From assembly GCA_025201765.1 (NCBI GenBank), contig MU623406.1, positions 124,001 to 188,000 on the forward strand: a stretch of 64,000 bases of DNA, read 5' to 3'. The first letter of the stretch is position 1. Every line of letters starts with the position of its first letter. The stretch comes from Daldinia sp. FL1419 (Eukaryota > Ascomycota > Sordariomycetes > Xylariales > Hypoxylaceae). The translations under genes and the position numbers were made by a program. Positions 45,621 to 57,297 of this stretch are shown piece after piece. The notes beneath the pieces were generated by a model that did not search any database, had not been told where the DNA came from, and was given only the letters and a program-made list of their open reading frames with translations.

Positions 45621-48031
45621 TATTAAAATTATAAGAGCGAAATGTCTGAAGCGAAGGATTTTGAAAAGTGAATTAGAAACGAAGTTGCAGGACTTCCCTG
45701 TTGGGTCGTGTTGCGAAGAAGCATTTAGTTACGGGGGAGGTTGAACCTCCGGGGGCGGTGTTGGCGGTTCAGTAAACAAACGCGCAGTCCGACACGGGGA
45801 CCATAGCAACTGACTTGAACTACTGACTTCATTTTCCCTTGACTCGCTACTTTAAAATTTTTGCTGAGTCTCATGCGTGTGTAGTGATTAGGTAGGTACC
45901 TACCTAATGTGGATTGTCTTGATACCGTACAGGCTCGTCTCTTTTGTGAGACACACCGTGACCTCTTACTTAACCCAGTAATTGCCAACGACGAACGGTT
46001 ATTTTCCTCTTTAGCAAATATCTAATAAATATCACTCTGTACTTAATAATGAAGCTCTTTTAGGTACCTAATATATAATGCTACTTACCCTAGATGTGTG
46101 TGGTTAATAGTGTACACCCCCGAGGCACGTTTACTGTATGCTGCTGTCTGGCTTCTTGGTTCGTATCTAATTGCATTGTCCTTCTCGTTGATTAAAATTA
46201 ATAAGCAAAAAATACGGTTGATACTATCGTATGTGGAAGATATATCTATATTACCACCAGGAGACAACTATAGGATCTGCTGACTATCATTCCACTACCG
46301 CTATTCGACAAGATACACACGTATTGCAGTTTCAAGGTATACAACAGGTAGACACTATTAAAATTTAGTAATTATTTTGGTATTTAGGAAAAACATTACT
46401 TCGAATAATATAGTTTACTGGTGTATGCCATGTGAAAACTTATTGTAACATAGACCTGCCTAAGATCGGGTTATAAACTAGGTTACCTATGTACCTGGAT
46501 TAAGGGAAGTTAGGGGCGTATCTTATTGTAATAAACTATATCATGATTTCACTTGTTCGTATTACAGTTATATATGGCAAATTAATTAAAAAAATTAAAG
46601 AATACCTACCTGTTATGTATATATTGGTATTGCCTTATTTTGCGTGTACTTGGAATTGGGACTCTTGAGGTTGAAATAACCAATCAGGGGTTAACCTATC
46701 CACAATCCAAGAAGTCCGCCGTAATTATATGCAAAATATAAAAATAGTAACGTCAAATATAGCTCGAAATTAGAAATATAGATTATTTGATAAAAATAGT
46801 ACGCGTATAGAAAAGCACTTATAGGAATTGCATATGATCTGCTATGCGGTGGTGAGCTGGCATCTTAATCAAGAGTCAAGAGACTTGTGATTACATGAGA
46901 AGCATCCGAATTCAGAGAGCGACATGGCTTCTCCTTCAGCCTCTCTTGACCGGTGACTTAGAACCTGGAGAAATTTGTGGACGCTACGCTATCTTACATA
47001 CATATGAACACAGCTGCTATTCGTCTCGGGGCGATTTGTGAAAGAGGGAGAGGATACCGAGTGAGACCTAACCAACTATTGGCGATACCATATCTCTCCA
47101 AATCCGGGGTAGAGATGCGGTGTTGCAAGCGGCGAGAACTGAGCCATTTCTCCAATCGTGATAATTGCATAAAATGGTAGTATCCTGACTACAGGGAGGC
47201 CTCTCGCTCGGTATTGGGCATTTCTAGGTAACGGGTATAAGACGAGAAAGGAAATCCGATAGAAAAAAACAAAACCAAAAAAACTTGACTTTTTGATGTT
47301 ACAGCTGGTGGGGGTCTAGACTACGATCGCAAATTGAAAAAGGTTTGGAGTAGAAATGCACGGGATTATCGGGGTAGTACAAATTAGGTACTCTGGCAGG
47401 TTTGGGTTAGCCGATAGCGGTCAAGTAACCGGAATCCGCAGGCTCTAACGTTTGTCTCTAGCGCAAGTATATCACACTTTAGTATCTGCGACGCAGGGAA
47501 GGCGTCAAAACGAGAGAGCGCTTTTTTTATTCAAGTAAATCACGTATATTATCCCAACCTTGATTTCTTGTTGAAAATAAAGAGAAAAAAATAAATTGAA
47601 ATATAAATCGAAACATAGATTGATTCGGATTTATTCGGGAGCAAAATCGACAAATATCAAAACGACAACGAGAAAGTTATCCAAGTTATAACACAAAGCA
47701 CTTCCGCTAGAGGACTGGAATGGGTCGTCTTTTTTGACGTCTTTCTACAACGACTTTGTTAGTGCGCGCCTTATCGATTGTTATCGTACCTCGTACCTGG
47801 GATTGGAATTTCAATTGTTCATACATATTAATAAGTCCAAGTCCCTTGATCTCTTTTCTCTGAATTCAAAAAAACAAAACAAAACAAAACCAAAACCAAA
47901 CAAACCCGAAGACAGACCCAATTACCTTGGACTGAACTTCAAGAAATTGGGGAGACTTGATATGTGGCTGTAACGTGATTCTTTTTTTTTCCCCGTCAAT
48001 TTATTCGACGGCTCAAGATGCTCTGGGCGCT
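45621..48031. other. Intergenic DNA, 2.4 kb
   Basis: Promoter of the GMC gene on the left and of the NAGS gene on the right. Contains TAGGTAGGTACCTACCTAA at 45891-45909 and an A-rich (AAAAC)n run near 47869-47900. Short frames (e.g. 46977-47180, 47734-47973) have no recognisable content. Confidence 0.5.
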
Positions 48032-50222
48032 ATGACAATACGACTCATGGCCTGGAAGAGGGCAACTTCAAAATTGAACGTGAGTGAAATCTTTATTTTG
48101 GTATTTTACCGTATACTACTCTCGAGGAGTCCGTAAGGACCGCGATATCTTGTTTAAACCTTTTATAATATGTCTTAAGCTTAACATTGCGCTTGATTTA
48201 ACTGACGACGAATAGAAGCCGTCGACCACGGACCTTAGCAGGATCAATGGCTCAAATCCATTGTTGTTGCGCTCTGCGTCGAGCATGCCCCCAAATCTCG
48301 GTGGGCACTCGGTAACATTTACTTCTTCATATACCTCCATTTCAAAGTCGGAAAAACAAAAGAAAACACTTGATAGAGTAAGTGTTTTATTCATATTATT
48401 AATTTCGAAACGCCTCTAATCCCACCCATAGGACTTCTTCGTATCGGTGCTTGAGACTTCAGTAACCAAACGAGATGCTAAGGCATACATGAATAGGTTT
48501 GTACCTCTGCTGGAAAAGAAAGGGGCGACTGGGTTCAAGCAGCGTGCGACCCAGGGCCGCCCGGAAAACGACCCAGACGTCGTAAGAAAAGCGCCTACTA
48601 TTGAGGCTATTGCCGCACAAACAAAATTTTCTCATGCACCAAAAATAGAGCCGGATCTTGCCATTCAGGTACCTTTATATGTTGCTCTGGTGAAATTTCG
48701 CGCCCCTCAGGAGGTCAGCGATGCTACTCTAGATGGTGTTGGAAAGACTCTGGGCCAGCTCCGGAAGCTGGGTTTAATTAGCATTGTCGTGGTTGATACC
48801 GGGGTTGGCGGACAGAATGAAGCACCTCGACGGCAAAATGCCACTGTGCAAGCTAATCGTATCGCCATGGCAATAGATAATTACGATACACCTGGAGCGC
48901 GGGTTATCGACTCGCCAATTACCATCGAAGCCTTGCCCGAGGAAGATTCTTCGCCATTTACTTCGCGTGGCCTGTTTGTTGGCAATGCTCACGATTTGAT
49001 GGCCGCATTACAAGAGGAAGTAATTCCTATCATCTCTTCTTTCGGATATACTGCCGACGATTGCGCGGTCAAGCCTGTTAGTGCTAATGATGCTATCCTG
49101 GCCTTGACGAGACAACTATCTGGTCTTCAATTTATAGGTCAGCCAGTCGAGGACTCCAAGGCAATACAAACGTCAAGGTCTGCCGAAGTATATCGACTCA
49201 TCGTCTTGGATCCCCTCGGAGGTATTCCTGCTAAAAACCGCGCTACTGGAAGACATTTGTTCTTGAACCTGGAGCACGAGTTCGAGGAGGTTAAGAATGA
49301 TCTCACAACATCTGTATCCTCAAACTCGGATATCGAAGGTTCAATTAATGTGCAGCACCTGGAAAATGCTGAGCTAGCCAAGAATGTACTGTCCCTGTTA
49401 CCGCCAACTTCGTCCGCAGTCATCACGACTCCTCAGGAAGTAGCGAACGAACAGGCTCCGGAGGACAATGGCATCGATTGGGCGCTGGTCGGGACGAGAC
49501 GAGGGCAGAACCCATTAATACACAGTCTCCTGACAGACAAGCCGATCCAATCGTCGTCGTTGCCATCCGAACGCTTTAGGCCGGTTACGTCTTCGAGTGG
49601 AATGGCCCAGATCGGTTCGTTAACAACTTTGGCTAAGCGCGGTATGCCTTTGACCATATTTCCGGATCCTCGAATTTCTCCGTGGAAACCACCCCAGGCG
49701 GGGCAGAAACAGCTGAATCTAACGGACCCGTGTATCGACCTGCCCAGGCTTGTGAACCTGATTGAGGACTCCTTTGGCAGGAAGCTCGACGTAGACCATT
49801 ATTTAAAGAGGATACATGGAAACCTAGCTGGTATCATTATTGCAGGGGAATACGAAGGTGGTGCTTTATTGACTTGGGAGAAGCCTCCTGGGCTAGAAGG
49901 TTCCGGAGCAAATGATCCAAACCGGCTCGTGCCATATCTAGACAAGTTTGCAGTTCTACGCAAGAGCCAAGGAGCCGGGGGTGTGAGCGATATCATATTC
50001 AATGCCATGGTTCGAGACTGCTTTCCGAATGGGGTCTGTTGGAGGAGTAGAAAGGACAACCCTGTCAACAAATGGTATTTTGAGCGGTCGAGGGGCTCCT
50101 TGAAGCTAGGCGGCATGAATTGGACCATGTTTTGGACGACTCCGGGCTTGGCCCTCGACGAGCAAAGATTTAAGGACTACGAAAGTGTCTGCCGGGATAT
50201 CAAGCCGTCATGGGCAGATTAG
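48032..50222 (+). CDS. arg2: N-acetylglutamate synthase, mitochondrial (Arg2/Arg14 type)
   Basis: Main exon 48432-50222 encodes nearly the whole enzyme. FFVSVLETSVTKRDAKAYMN opens the amino-acid-kinase-like half, and the C-terminal NAT domain includes DVDHYLKRIHGNLAGIIIAG, EYEGGALLTWE and NPVNKWYFERSRG. It makes N-acetylglutamate from acetyl-CoA and glutamate, the first step of arginine synthesis, in mitochondria; in fungi it is feedback-inhibited by arginine and interacts with N-acetylglutamate kinase. The first exon is less certain. 48032-48079 (MTIRLMAWKRATSKLN, basic and able to act as a targeting peptide) joins in phase 0 through a 352-nt GTGAGT...TAG intron, giving 612 aa. A different or additional small exon (for example an ATG near 48247) is possible. 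The main exon is complete and intact. Confidence 0.9.
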
Positions 50223-51734
50223 AAAGCTATTGATTGAACAACACGGAGAGCACTATCATCTGATTTAGGTAATTAATACCATCTAGATATTTCCTGCCCC
50301 ATGAGACCTACGAGTTTATTTGCAACGTACGAGACAAGTGTTCGGGTTGTTCATAGTAAGTATATGGGCGTTGTGACCTAATTACTAAATCCTAGATTTT
50401 GTTCGTTCTAATTTGTCAAGAATTAAAATTTTTCTGATGTTGGTCTTGGTTTTTAATGGTCATGTATCAATGTATATAAATTTGTATTGGCCAAATATTT
50501 GAATCTTTACGTACAGGTTTCTATTAGTAGTACTTGCTCCCTAGTCAGCTCACATGCTTTGGATTGGATGATTGTGAAAGAGGCAATAGAAATGAAAGAG
50601 GATGGAAAAAAAAAAAAAACCTTTTGAGCATAAAGTTCTGAGTCATCTTATCGAGTCTTATTGTAAATACCTAATGATGATCGTCAATACCTGGCGTCTC
50701 TATATGAGATGAGTTGTATTGCCTTCTGTACACGTAGCATAGGTACGAATCACGAGAGCCTGGAATCTAAGCAAGTGGTACCTAAAAGTTAAGCGTCATG
50801 TCGGCAAGGCGGCAAAGCGGTCAAGTACGTGATAACCCCACCATCGTAGTTGTCATTACATAGGTGCAAGGCATGGTGGGGGAATTAAAGGTGGGCTTGG
50901 GGAGGGTGTAAATCAAGTAATGAAAGGAGTAAACATATATACGTACTAACTTGATTCGGTTATGCTTTAGGTATTTATGTGTCTCCCCCGTTGGATTCTT
51001 CAAGTCGTCATGAAAGAACATAGGATGATAATGCAATGGGCAAAAATGAAAACAACGTAGAAACAGCTAGAGAATGTAAATACACAACCGGCGATTCTAA
51101 CAATATGTACTTGATTTCAAATCTTACGCTTGGAAGTCCCATGCAACAATAAGAAGATGGTACAAATAACAAAACCACGTACTTTGAATTTCTTAGTTAG
51201 TCACTAATACTTGGATAGATATTCCATCTGGGTGTGTTTAGTGAATGGAGGCTTGTGCAATGTGGCGTTGAAGAAAAAAGATAAAAAGGCCAAGAGAGCC
51301 TTGCGGTTAGCACAGGCTAGCACAGATAGAAGTCGAAATGTCCAGAACTTTCGCGATAAACCTTCTTTGGTTAACGCCCCTGGGGTGTGATAAGTGAGGG
51401 GTTGTATTAGAAACGCTAAAGTTCAAAGTCCTTTGCGACCTCCCACTTCGTAGTTTCGGGCAGCTTTTTTTTCCTACCTAGAAGAATTCTTTTTTTTTTT
51501 ACCCTTTGGGACAAACACAATATTCCAAAATCAAGCACCCACTGGATTTTAGTCTCCTGCTGCACTTAGACAAAATTCGATAAATCGCTTCGTATCATAT
51601 TCGATTGACAAAGATTTATTCGTAATTCTAATCCGGTACAAGGTGAACGACTCGCGACGTTTTCCTGACCTCCCCGCAGTCAAATATCGTTTTAATTTGT
51701 TTACCCTCAGTCTTGTTCCACACATCCCAACAAG
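50223..51734. other. Intergenic DNA, 1.5 kb
   Basis: Holds an A14 run near 50608-50621 and T-runs near 51468 and 51490. Upstream of the chaperone gene I saw no clear heat-shock element cluster on reading, but I did not scan systematically. No gene recognised. Confidence 0.5.
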
Positions 51735-54269
51735 ATGAGTGTAGTCGGTAGGTTGAAAGCCTAGTGCTGCGTACCCATATTGTGACGGGATGGGAAATTT
51801 TCGCTAACTGTTGATCGCCATAGGTGTCGATTTCGGTACCCTCAACACTGTTATCGCAGTCGCCAGAAATCGAGGTGTCGATGTCGTAAGTAATTAAGCC
51901 ATAGATATCTTTCTCTTCATATACTTGCATGAAATGATTCATGCATTAATGAACAGCAAGACTAACGATATATCTAGATCACCAACGAGGTCTCAAATCG
52001 AGCTACGCCGTAAGTTGAATATCACGATTGTGCGCTCTGTGTGTATTATTAGCTAACACAATTCGCCTTTTAGTTCCCTAGTTGGTTTTGGTCCCAAGTC
52101 TCGATACCTCGGCGAACCTGCAAAGACTCAAGAGATCTCCAACCTTAAGAACACTGTCAGCTCTCTAAAGCGCCTAGCAGGCCGAAGTCTCAGTGACCCA
52201 GACGTTCAGATCGAACAACAATATGTCTCAGCTCCGCTTGTCGACGTCAACGGCCAAGTTGGCGCCGAAGTGACATATTTAGGCAAGAAAGAGAAGTTCT
52301 CGGCCACTCAGCTGACAGCTATGTTCTTGAGCAAGGTTAAGCAGACAGCTCAGAACGAACTCAAGTTGCCTGTTTCCGATCTCGTTATCAGTGCACCCGC
52401 GTGGTTCACAGACACCCAGCGAAGGAGTCTCCTTGATGCTGCCGAGATTGCAGGCCTCAAGCTTCTTCGTGTGATGAATGATACTACCGCTGCCGCTCTC
52501 GGCTACGGTATCACAAAGTTGGACCTTCCCGCGGGCGATGAGAAGCCTCGCCGAGTGGCCTTCATTGATATTGGTCACGCCGACTATACCTGCTCGATTG
52601 TCGAGTTTAAGAAGGGCGAGCTGAGTGTCAAGTCTACAGCATACGATCGCCACTTTGGTGGACGAGACTTTAACCTTGCTCTAGTCAACCACTTCCAGAA
52701 GGAATTCAAGGGAAAGTACAAGATTGATATCACAACCAACCCCAAAGCCATGGTTCGTGTCGAAGCCGCCGCCGAGAAGCTAAAGAAGATCCTATCTGCC
52801 AACCAACAAGCACCCATGAACATCGAATCGCTGATGAACGATGTTGACGTAACAGCCATGATCACCCGACAAGAATTCGAGGCCTTGGTAGAGCCGCTAT
52901 TGAACAGGGTTACAGTACCGCTAGAGCAGGCCCTTGCCGAAGCTAAGCTCACCAAGGAGGATATCGATGTGATTGAACTGGTTGGTGGTTGCACACGTAT
53001 GCCTTCTATCAAGGAGCGAATCCAATCCTTCTTCGGAAAGCAGCTTTCGTTCACTCTCAACCAAGACGAGGCAGTCGCTCGAGGCTGTGCTTTCAGTTGT
53101 GCTATCCTTTCCCCGGTTTTCAAGGTCCGTGATTTCTCCGTCCTAGATATCGTCAACTATCCTATCGAATTCTCTTGGGAGAAGGATGTCGATATTCCGG
53201 ACGAGGACACGAGCCTTACCGTCTTCAACAAGGGCAATGTCCTTCCCTCCACCAAGATCTTGACCTTCTACCGCAAGCAGGCATTCGATCTAGAGGCTCG
53301 ATATGCCAACCCCGAGGATTTACCCGGAAAGATGTCGCCTTTTATCGGCCGATTCTCCGTCAAGGGTGTCAAGGCTGACCCCAAGACAGAGTTTATGATC
53401 TGCAAGCTTAAGGCCAGGGTTAATATCCACGGCGTTCTTAACGTAGAAAGTGGATACTATGTCGAAGACCAGGAAGTTGAAGAGGAAGTTAAGGACGAGG
53501 GAGATAAGAAGGACCCAGATGTAAGTGTTATCAGATCGTCCCCTTCTGAACTGTTGAGTTATCTGCGTGTAAGGTATTGTTTTAGATGGGGCATCGTTGG
53601 CTAACTTCTATCATAGGCCATGGAGACAGACGACAAGAAGGGAGACGACAAGCCCAAGACCCGAAAGGTCAAGAAGCAAGTCCGCAAGGGCGATTTACCT
53701 ATCGTCGCCGGTACCACATCGTTGGACGAGAGCACCAAGAACTCGTTAACAGAGAAGGAAGCGTCTATGCTTATGGAGGACAAGCTTGTCGCTGACACGG
53801 AAGAGAAGAAGAATGAGCTAGAGACATACATCTACGACTTACGCAACAAGTTGGACGACCAGTATGCCGATTTTGCTAGCGAAGAGGAGAAGGAAAAGTT
53901 GAGGTCGAAGCTCACAGAGAGTGAGGTGAGTAACCTATCTCCAATTTGGTTTCGATTTGAATGCCAGGAGCTAACGCTATTTAGGACTGGTTATATGAAG
54001 ATGGCGAGGATGCCACCAAGGCTGTTTACATTGCCAAGATGGACGAGATCCGAGCCATGGCTGGTCCCATTACGCAACGCTACTTCGACAAGGTAGAAGC
54101 CGACCGTCAAGCCCTACAGGCCAAGATTGATGCTGAAGCTGCTGCCAAGAAGGCCGCCGAGGAAGAAGCCCGAAAAGCAGCTGAAGCAGAGAAGGGCGAG
54201 GCCGCGAAGGATGAAGAAATGACTGATGCCGAGGCGCCTAAGGCTGAGACTGAAGAAGCCCAGTCGTAA
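51735..54269 (+). CDS. hsp88: Hsp110-family chaperone Hsp88/Sse1
   Basis: Six exons: 51735-51747, 51824-51885, 51978-52009, 52074-53520, 53617-53925 and 53985-54269, giving 715 aa, normal for the family. It begins MSVVGVDFGTLNTVIAVARN, the Hsp110 version of the Hsp70 nucleotide-binding start, followed by VISAPAWFTDTQRRSLLDAA, RVMNDTTAAALGYGI, FIDIGHADYTCSI, HFGGRDFN and VIELVGGCTRMPSIKE. The substrate-binding part carries the acidic insert EEEVKDEGDKKDPD, and the tail is an Ala/Glu/Lys-rich helix ending DAEAPKAETEEAQS. Sse1-type proteins are nucleotide-exchange factors for cytosolic Hsp70 and help disaggregation. The first coding exon is only 13 nt (ATG AGT GTA GTC G), confirmed by the GVDFG motif across the junction. 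Confidence 0.96.
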
Positions 54270-56461
54270 ATGCAACTAAAGGCGACCAAAGGCAACTACC
54301 GTTGAAATGAAGGCGCAAGAGATGAAGCCGGTCGACTAACGATCATATGAAGTGTGCATGATGCGAACTAAAAGAAAAGATTTTTAATGACTGCATGGTA
54401 GGGGCGGTTTGACGGATACCGGACATGGGCATCGTTCAGGGGGGGTTCTACTGTTAACTCCGCGGTGCTTCACGAGGAATAGATTTCAATTTTGCGGACG
54501 GAGGGGACGGTTTTAGCACGCAAACTTTAGATAGACCAGCCAACGAAGGTTATTTGATAGGTTTGCATTGCTTCTTCAATTGTCTTCTTGTTGCTTTGAC
54601 GTGACGTGCTACTGTGCTGTACTGTGCTGTACTGAAGTATTGCCCCCGTAATATTGAGGACTATAGGTACCTCCTACGTTTCGAATTAATGAAAATCCGA
54701 CCTTATAACGGGTCGCTAGTTTTGCAATTAGTATTCAACCGGTTTACCCTAAAGCAGACTGATGTTTCTTTTCGGTAGTTTAGAGACTCATGGTTTGATT
54801 ATTATGTACAAAGAATGGCCACCAGGAGATAGATGTATTAAACTGACAACGCCTGACCTCCTTAGAAGCAGCGAGGGTACAGGATCACAGGTTGCCTTTT
54901 ATAGAGGTAGGTACCCAGTATAGATCCCTGTATATCCTCTATATCCACTTATCCCCTGATAGTTTTCACGGTGATTAGGAACGGTATTGATTCCTAGTTG
55001 AAGTAGATCTCGTGTGCACGTGTTCTCGTGGGTGTAGGGATGTCATTCTCCCCCCTTGTTCTGTTAGCGATGTGCTTACAAGTAGCGTATATTATACTTG
55101 GAGGTGATGAATTTAAGTATTATTGAGATAAGATAGTTTCTACGGTAGCCTGTTTGACGTTTGGTTCTTAGTTTAGGGGCTTGGGTTGTTGGGAAAGGGG
55201 GTTTGAGTCTCCAGGTGTGAACTTGCTATGGTCTTGATATTGTTGGGTAATACAAGTTGCATCGCACTTAATTCTGATAACTGTTATGTATAATTAACTT
55301 ATATCTTAAGGAAACCCTAATTTAGGTACCAGCCCCTTAGGAAATCATAACGGACCATAAGGAAAATAGTGAAAAGCCTGTGCTAGGGGAGAACTTCTAC
55401 GCCCGGCTTAGACGCCCCTATTTCACCTCTTGAGCGTAGATCTACCACTGTCACTCTACTGGTTTGAATGATGTTTCCCTTTCGCCAAGAATTTCGTCCA
55501 GAATTTTATGGTTCCTTCCCCTTGTTAAGTTGTTCTTAATCCTCGCATTGTGGTCCAAAAGTTGGACACCGATTGATGTTTCTACATCACCGAAATGCAT
55601 ACCAAAGTCATGAGACAATCTGGGACCGTAGTCCCGAGATATCTTGGGATTTTGGCCCAAATGGTCCTTTTCCCATGGTTAGGTATTCATTATACAATTA
55701 ATGACGACCTCAAAACCCGTGATAAAATTACCGAAAACATCCTCGATCTTTCCTTCGATTGACTAAGTTCTTTCATACATGTTGGGCTCTCCCTCATCCG
55801 CTTGATAATTGGCTCTATAACTATGTCAATTCGGTCAAATATTTTCTGTCAAATTTGTCACATCTTGATGAGTGCTTGGTTCCTGGGGTTGCTATTTCTG
55901 GAAACTCCGCCGTTGGATTCGGACGAGCCTCGAGAAGAACCCCCACGCGTCAAGGCTTCAGAGAGTCGAATAGCGGGTAACATACCCGCATGGGCGTTAC
56001 TCAATCGTCGCGTTGCCCTGTGCCTTGAACATAAGACTGGAACACGATGTTGATATATAGCATATAGCAAACCCCGAAATATCTAAAAGAAGCCAATCAT
56101 AAGTAAGAACTGTTAGCATTGCCTTTTCGGGACATAGAGAGCTTGACTTTTAGCTTGATTGGCCAGTACGCGCTCATCGGACCGAAAAGATGTTCCCTTT
56201 TACGTAGTGACGAGCTCGGAATATTCCCAACATGACCCAATGACGGCTCCGACTGAAGTTGGAAGCGGAGTAACTCCATTCTAAAAGATCGAATATTTTA
56301 CACTAACTATCCTTAACCTAGTGTGTTGGTTTAGTTTAACATACCTACCTACCTATGTAGTGGGACTGGTATATAAGGCAGATAGATAGCTGATGATGAT
56401 TCAAGATCTGTAAGTTGCTTAAATGCCAATAAAACATCTATTCTGTAAATTCGAGTAAACC
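54270..56461. other. Intergenic DNA, 2.2 kb
   Basis: 3' region of hsp88 and promoter of the next gene. It contains tandem CTGTGCTGTA units near 54611-54633 and an inverted repeat GGGAC-CGTA-GTCCC near 55622-55635. Frames of 60-100 codons (55451-56053) show no domain. Confidence 0.5.
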
Positions 56462-57192
56462 ATGGCCCAGAAAATCCTCCGTCGTCGCGACCAGAACCCC
56501 GGAACCGGACTCCGAGCAGTCCTTTCGGCTCAAGAAAATGCTGCGTCGCCGTCTCCCATTCCCAGTCCGCCTGAAGTGGTAAGCTTATTAAAGCCATCGG
56601 TGGTTCATTAGTCTAGTGACTATACGGTCTAGGTATACTAACGTATCCTCGTAGGCGGATGATGTAAAAGCCACATGCGACTCTTTCACCCTCGAGTCGT
56701 TCACGGCGGAAGATGCTTGGGAATTGGGACATCTTCTCTACGCGCGCCTACTCCCCTTCTCCGCCCAGAAGCCCACGTTGGTTTCCATCTCGCTGGCGAG
56801 CGGGCAAGTCCTATTCCAGACAGCGGTTGGTTCTGGTACCGCGCCGGACAACGAGATTTGGGTGCAGAGGAAGAGGAACACCGTTTTGAGATTCGGCGCG
56901 AGCACTTGGTTCCAGCACTGCAAGTACGCGGGCGACGAGGAGGCTTTCCGGCTTAAGTTTGGGATGAGCCCCGAGCAGGCGGAGAAGTATGCGATTCATG
57001 GTGGAGGAGTGCCTAGTAAGTGGAAGCCTCGTTGGAATTGTAACCTATTTGCGAGGAATGTTATTCACCATTGTTTCTATAGTTCGAGTCAAGGGTGTCG
57101 AAGGCATTGTTGCAGTTGTGATAGTTTCCGGCCTGAAGCAACACGAGGACCATGGAGTTATCGTCGATGTCATCAATAACAACTGGGAGTAA
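56462..57192 (+). CDS. Heme-degrading domain protein (UPF0303/HbpS-like)
   Basis: Three exons, 56462-56578, 56655-57015 and 57083-57192, giving 195 aa with matching phases. After about 35 basic and proline-rich residues, the rest forms one domain. ESFTAEDAWELGHLLYARLL opens it, followed by LVSISLASGQVLFQTAVGSG, NEIWVQRKRNTVLRFGAS and RVKGVEGIVAVVIVSGLKQ. This matches the UPF0303 branch of the haem-degrading (DUF336) family, small alpha/beta proteins related to HbpS; most fungal members have no proven activity. The third exon supplies the conserved glycine-rich C terminus and is needed for a full domain. It is convergent with the FAD monooxygenase gene, only 105 bp away. Confidence 0.88.
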
Positions 57193-57297
57193 TAATATTG
57201 CCATATATTACAAACTGTATGCTCGCAGTGACCTATTTATTATATCCAAAATGTAGACTGATCAATCTTCAAAATGGTGGATTTGTCAATAATCCCT

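Noticed and set aside
55451..56053. Frames of 69-83 codons upstream of the UPF0303 gene
   Set aside because: No family resemblance and mutually overlapping on both strands.
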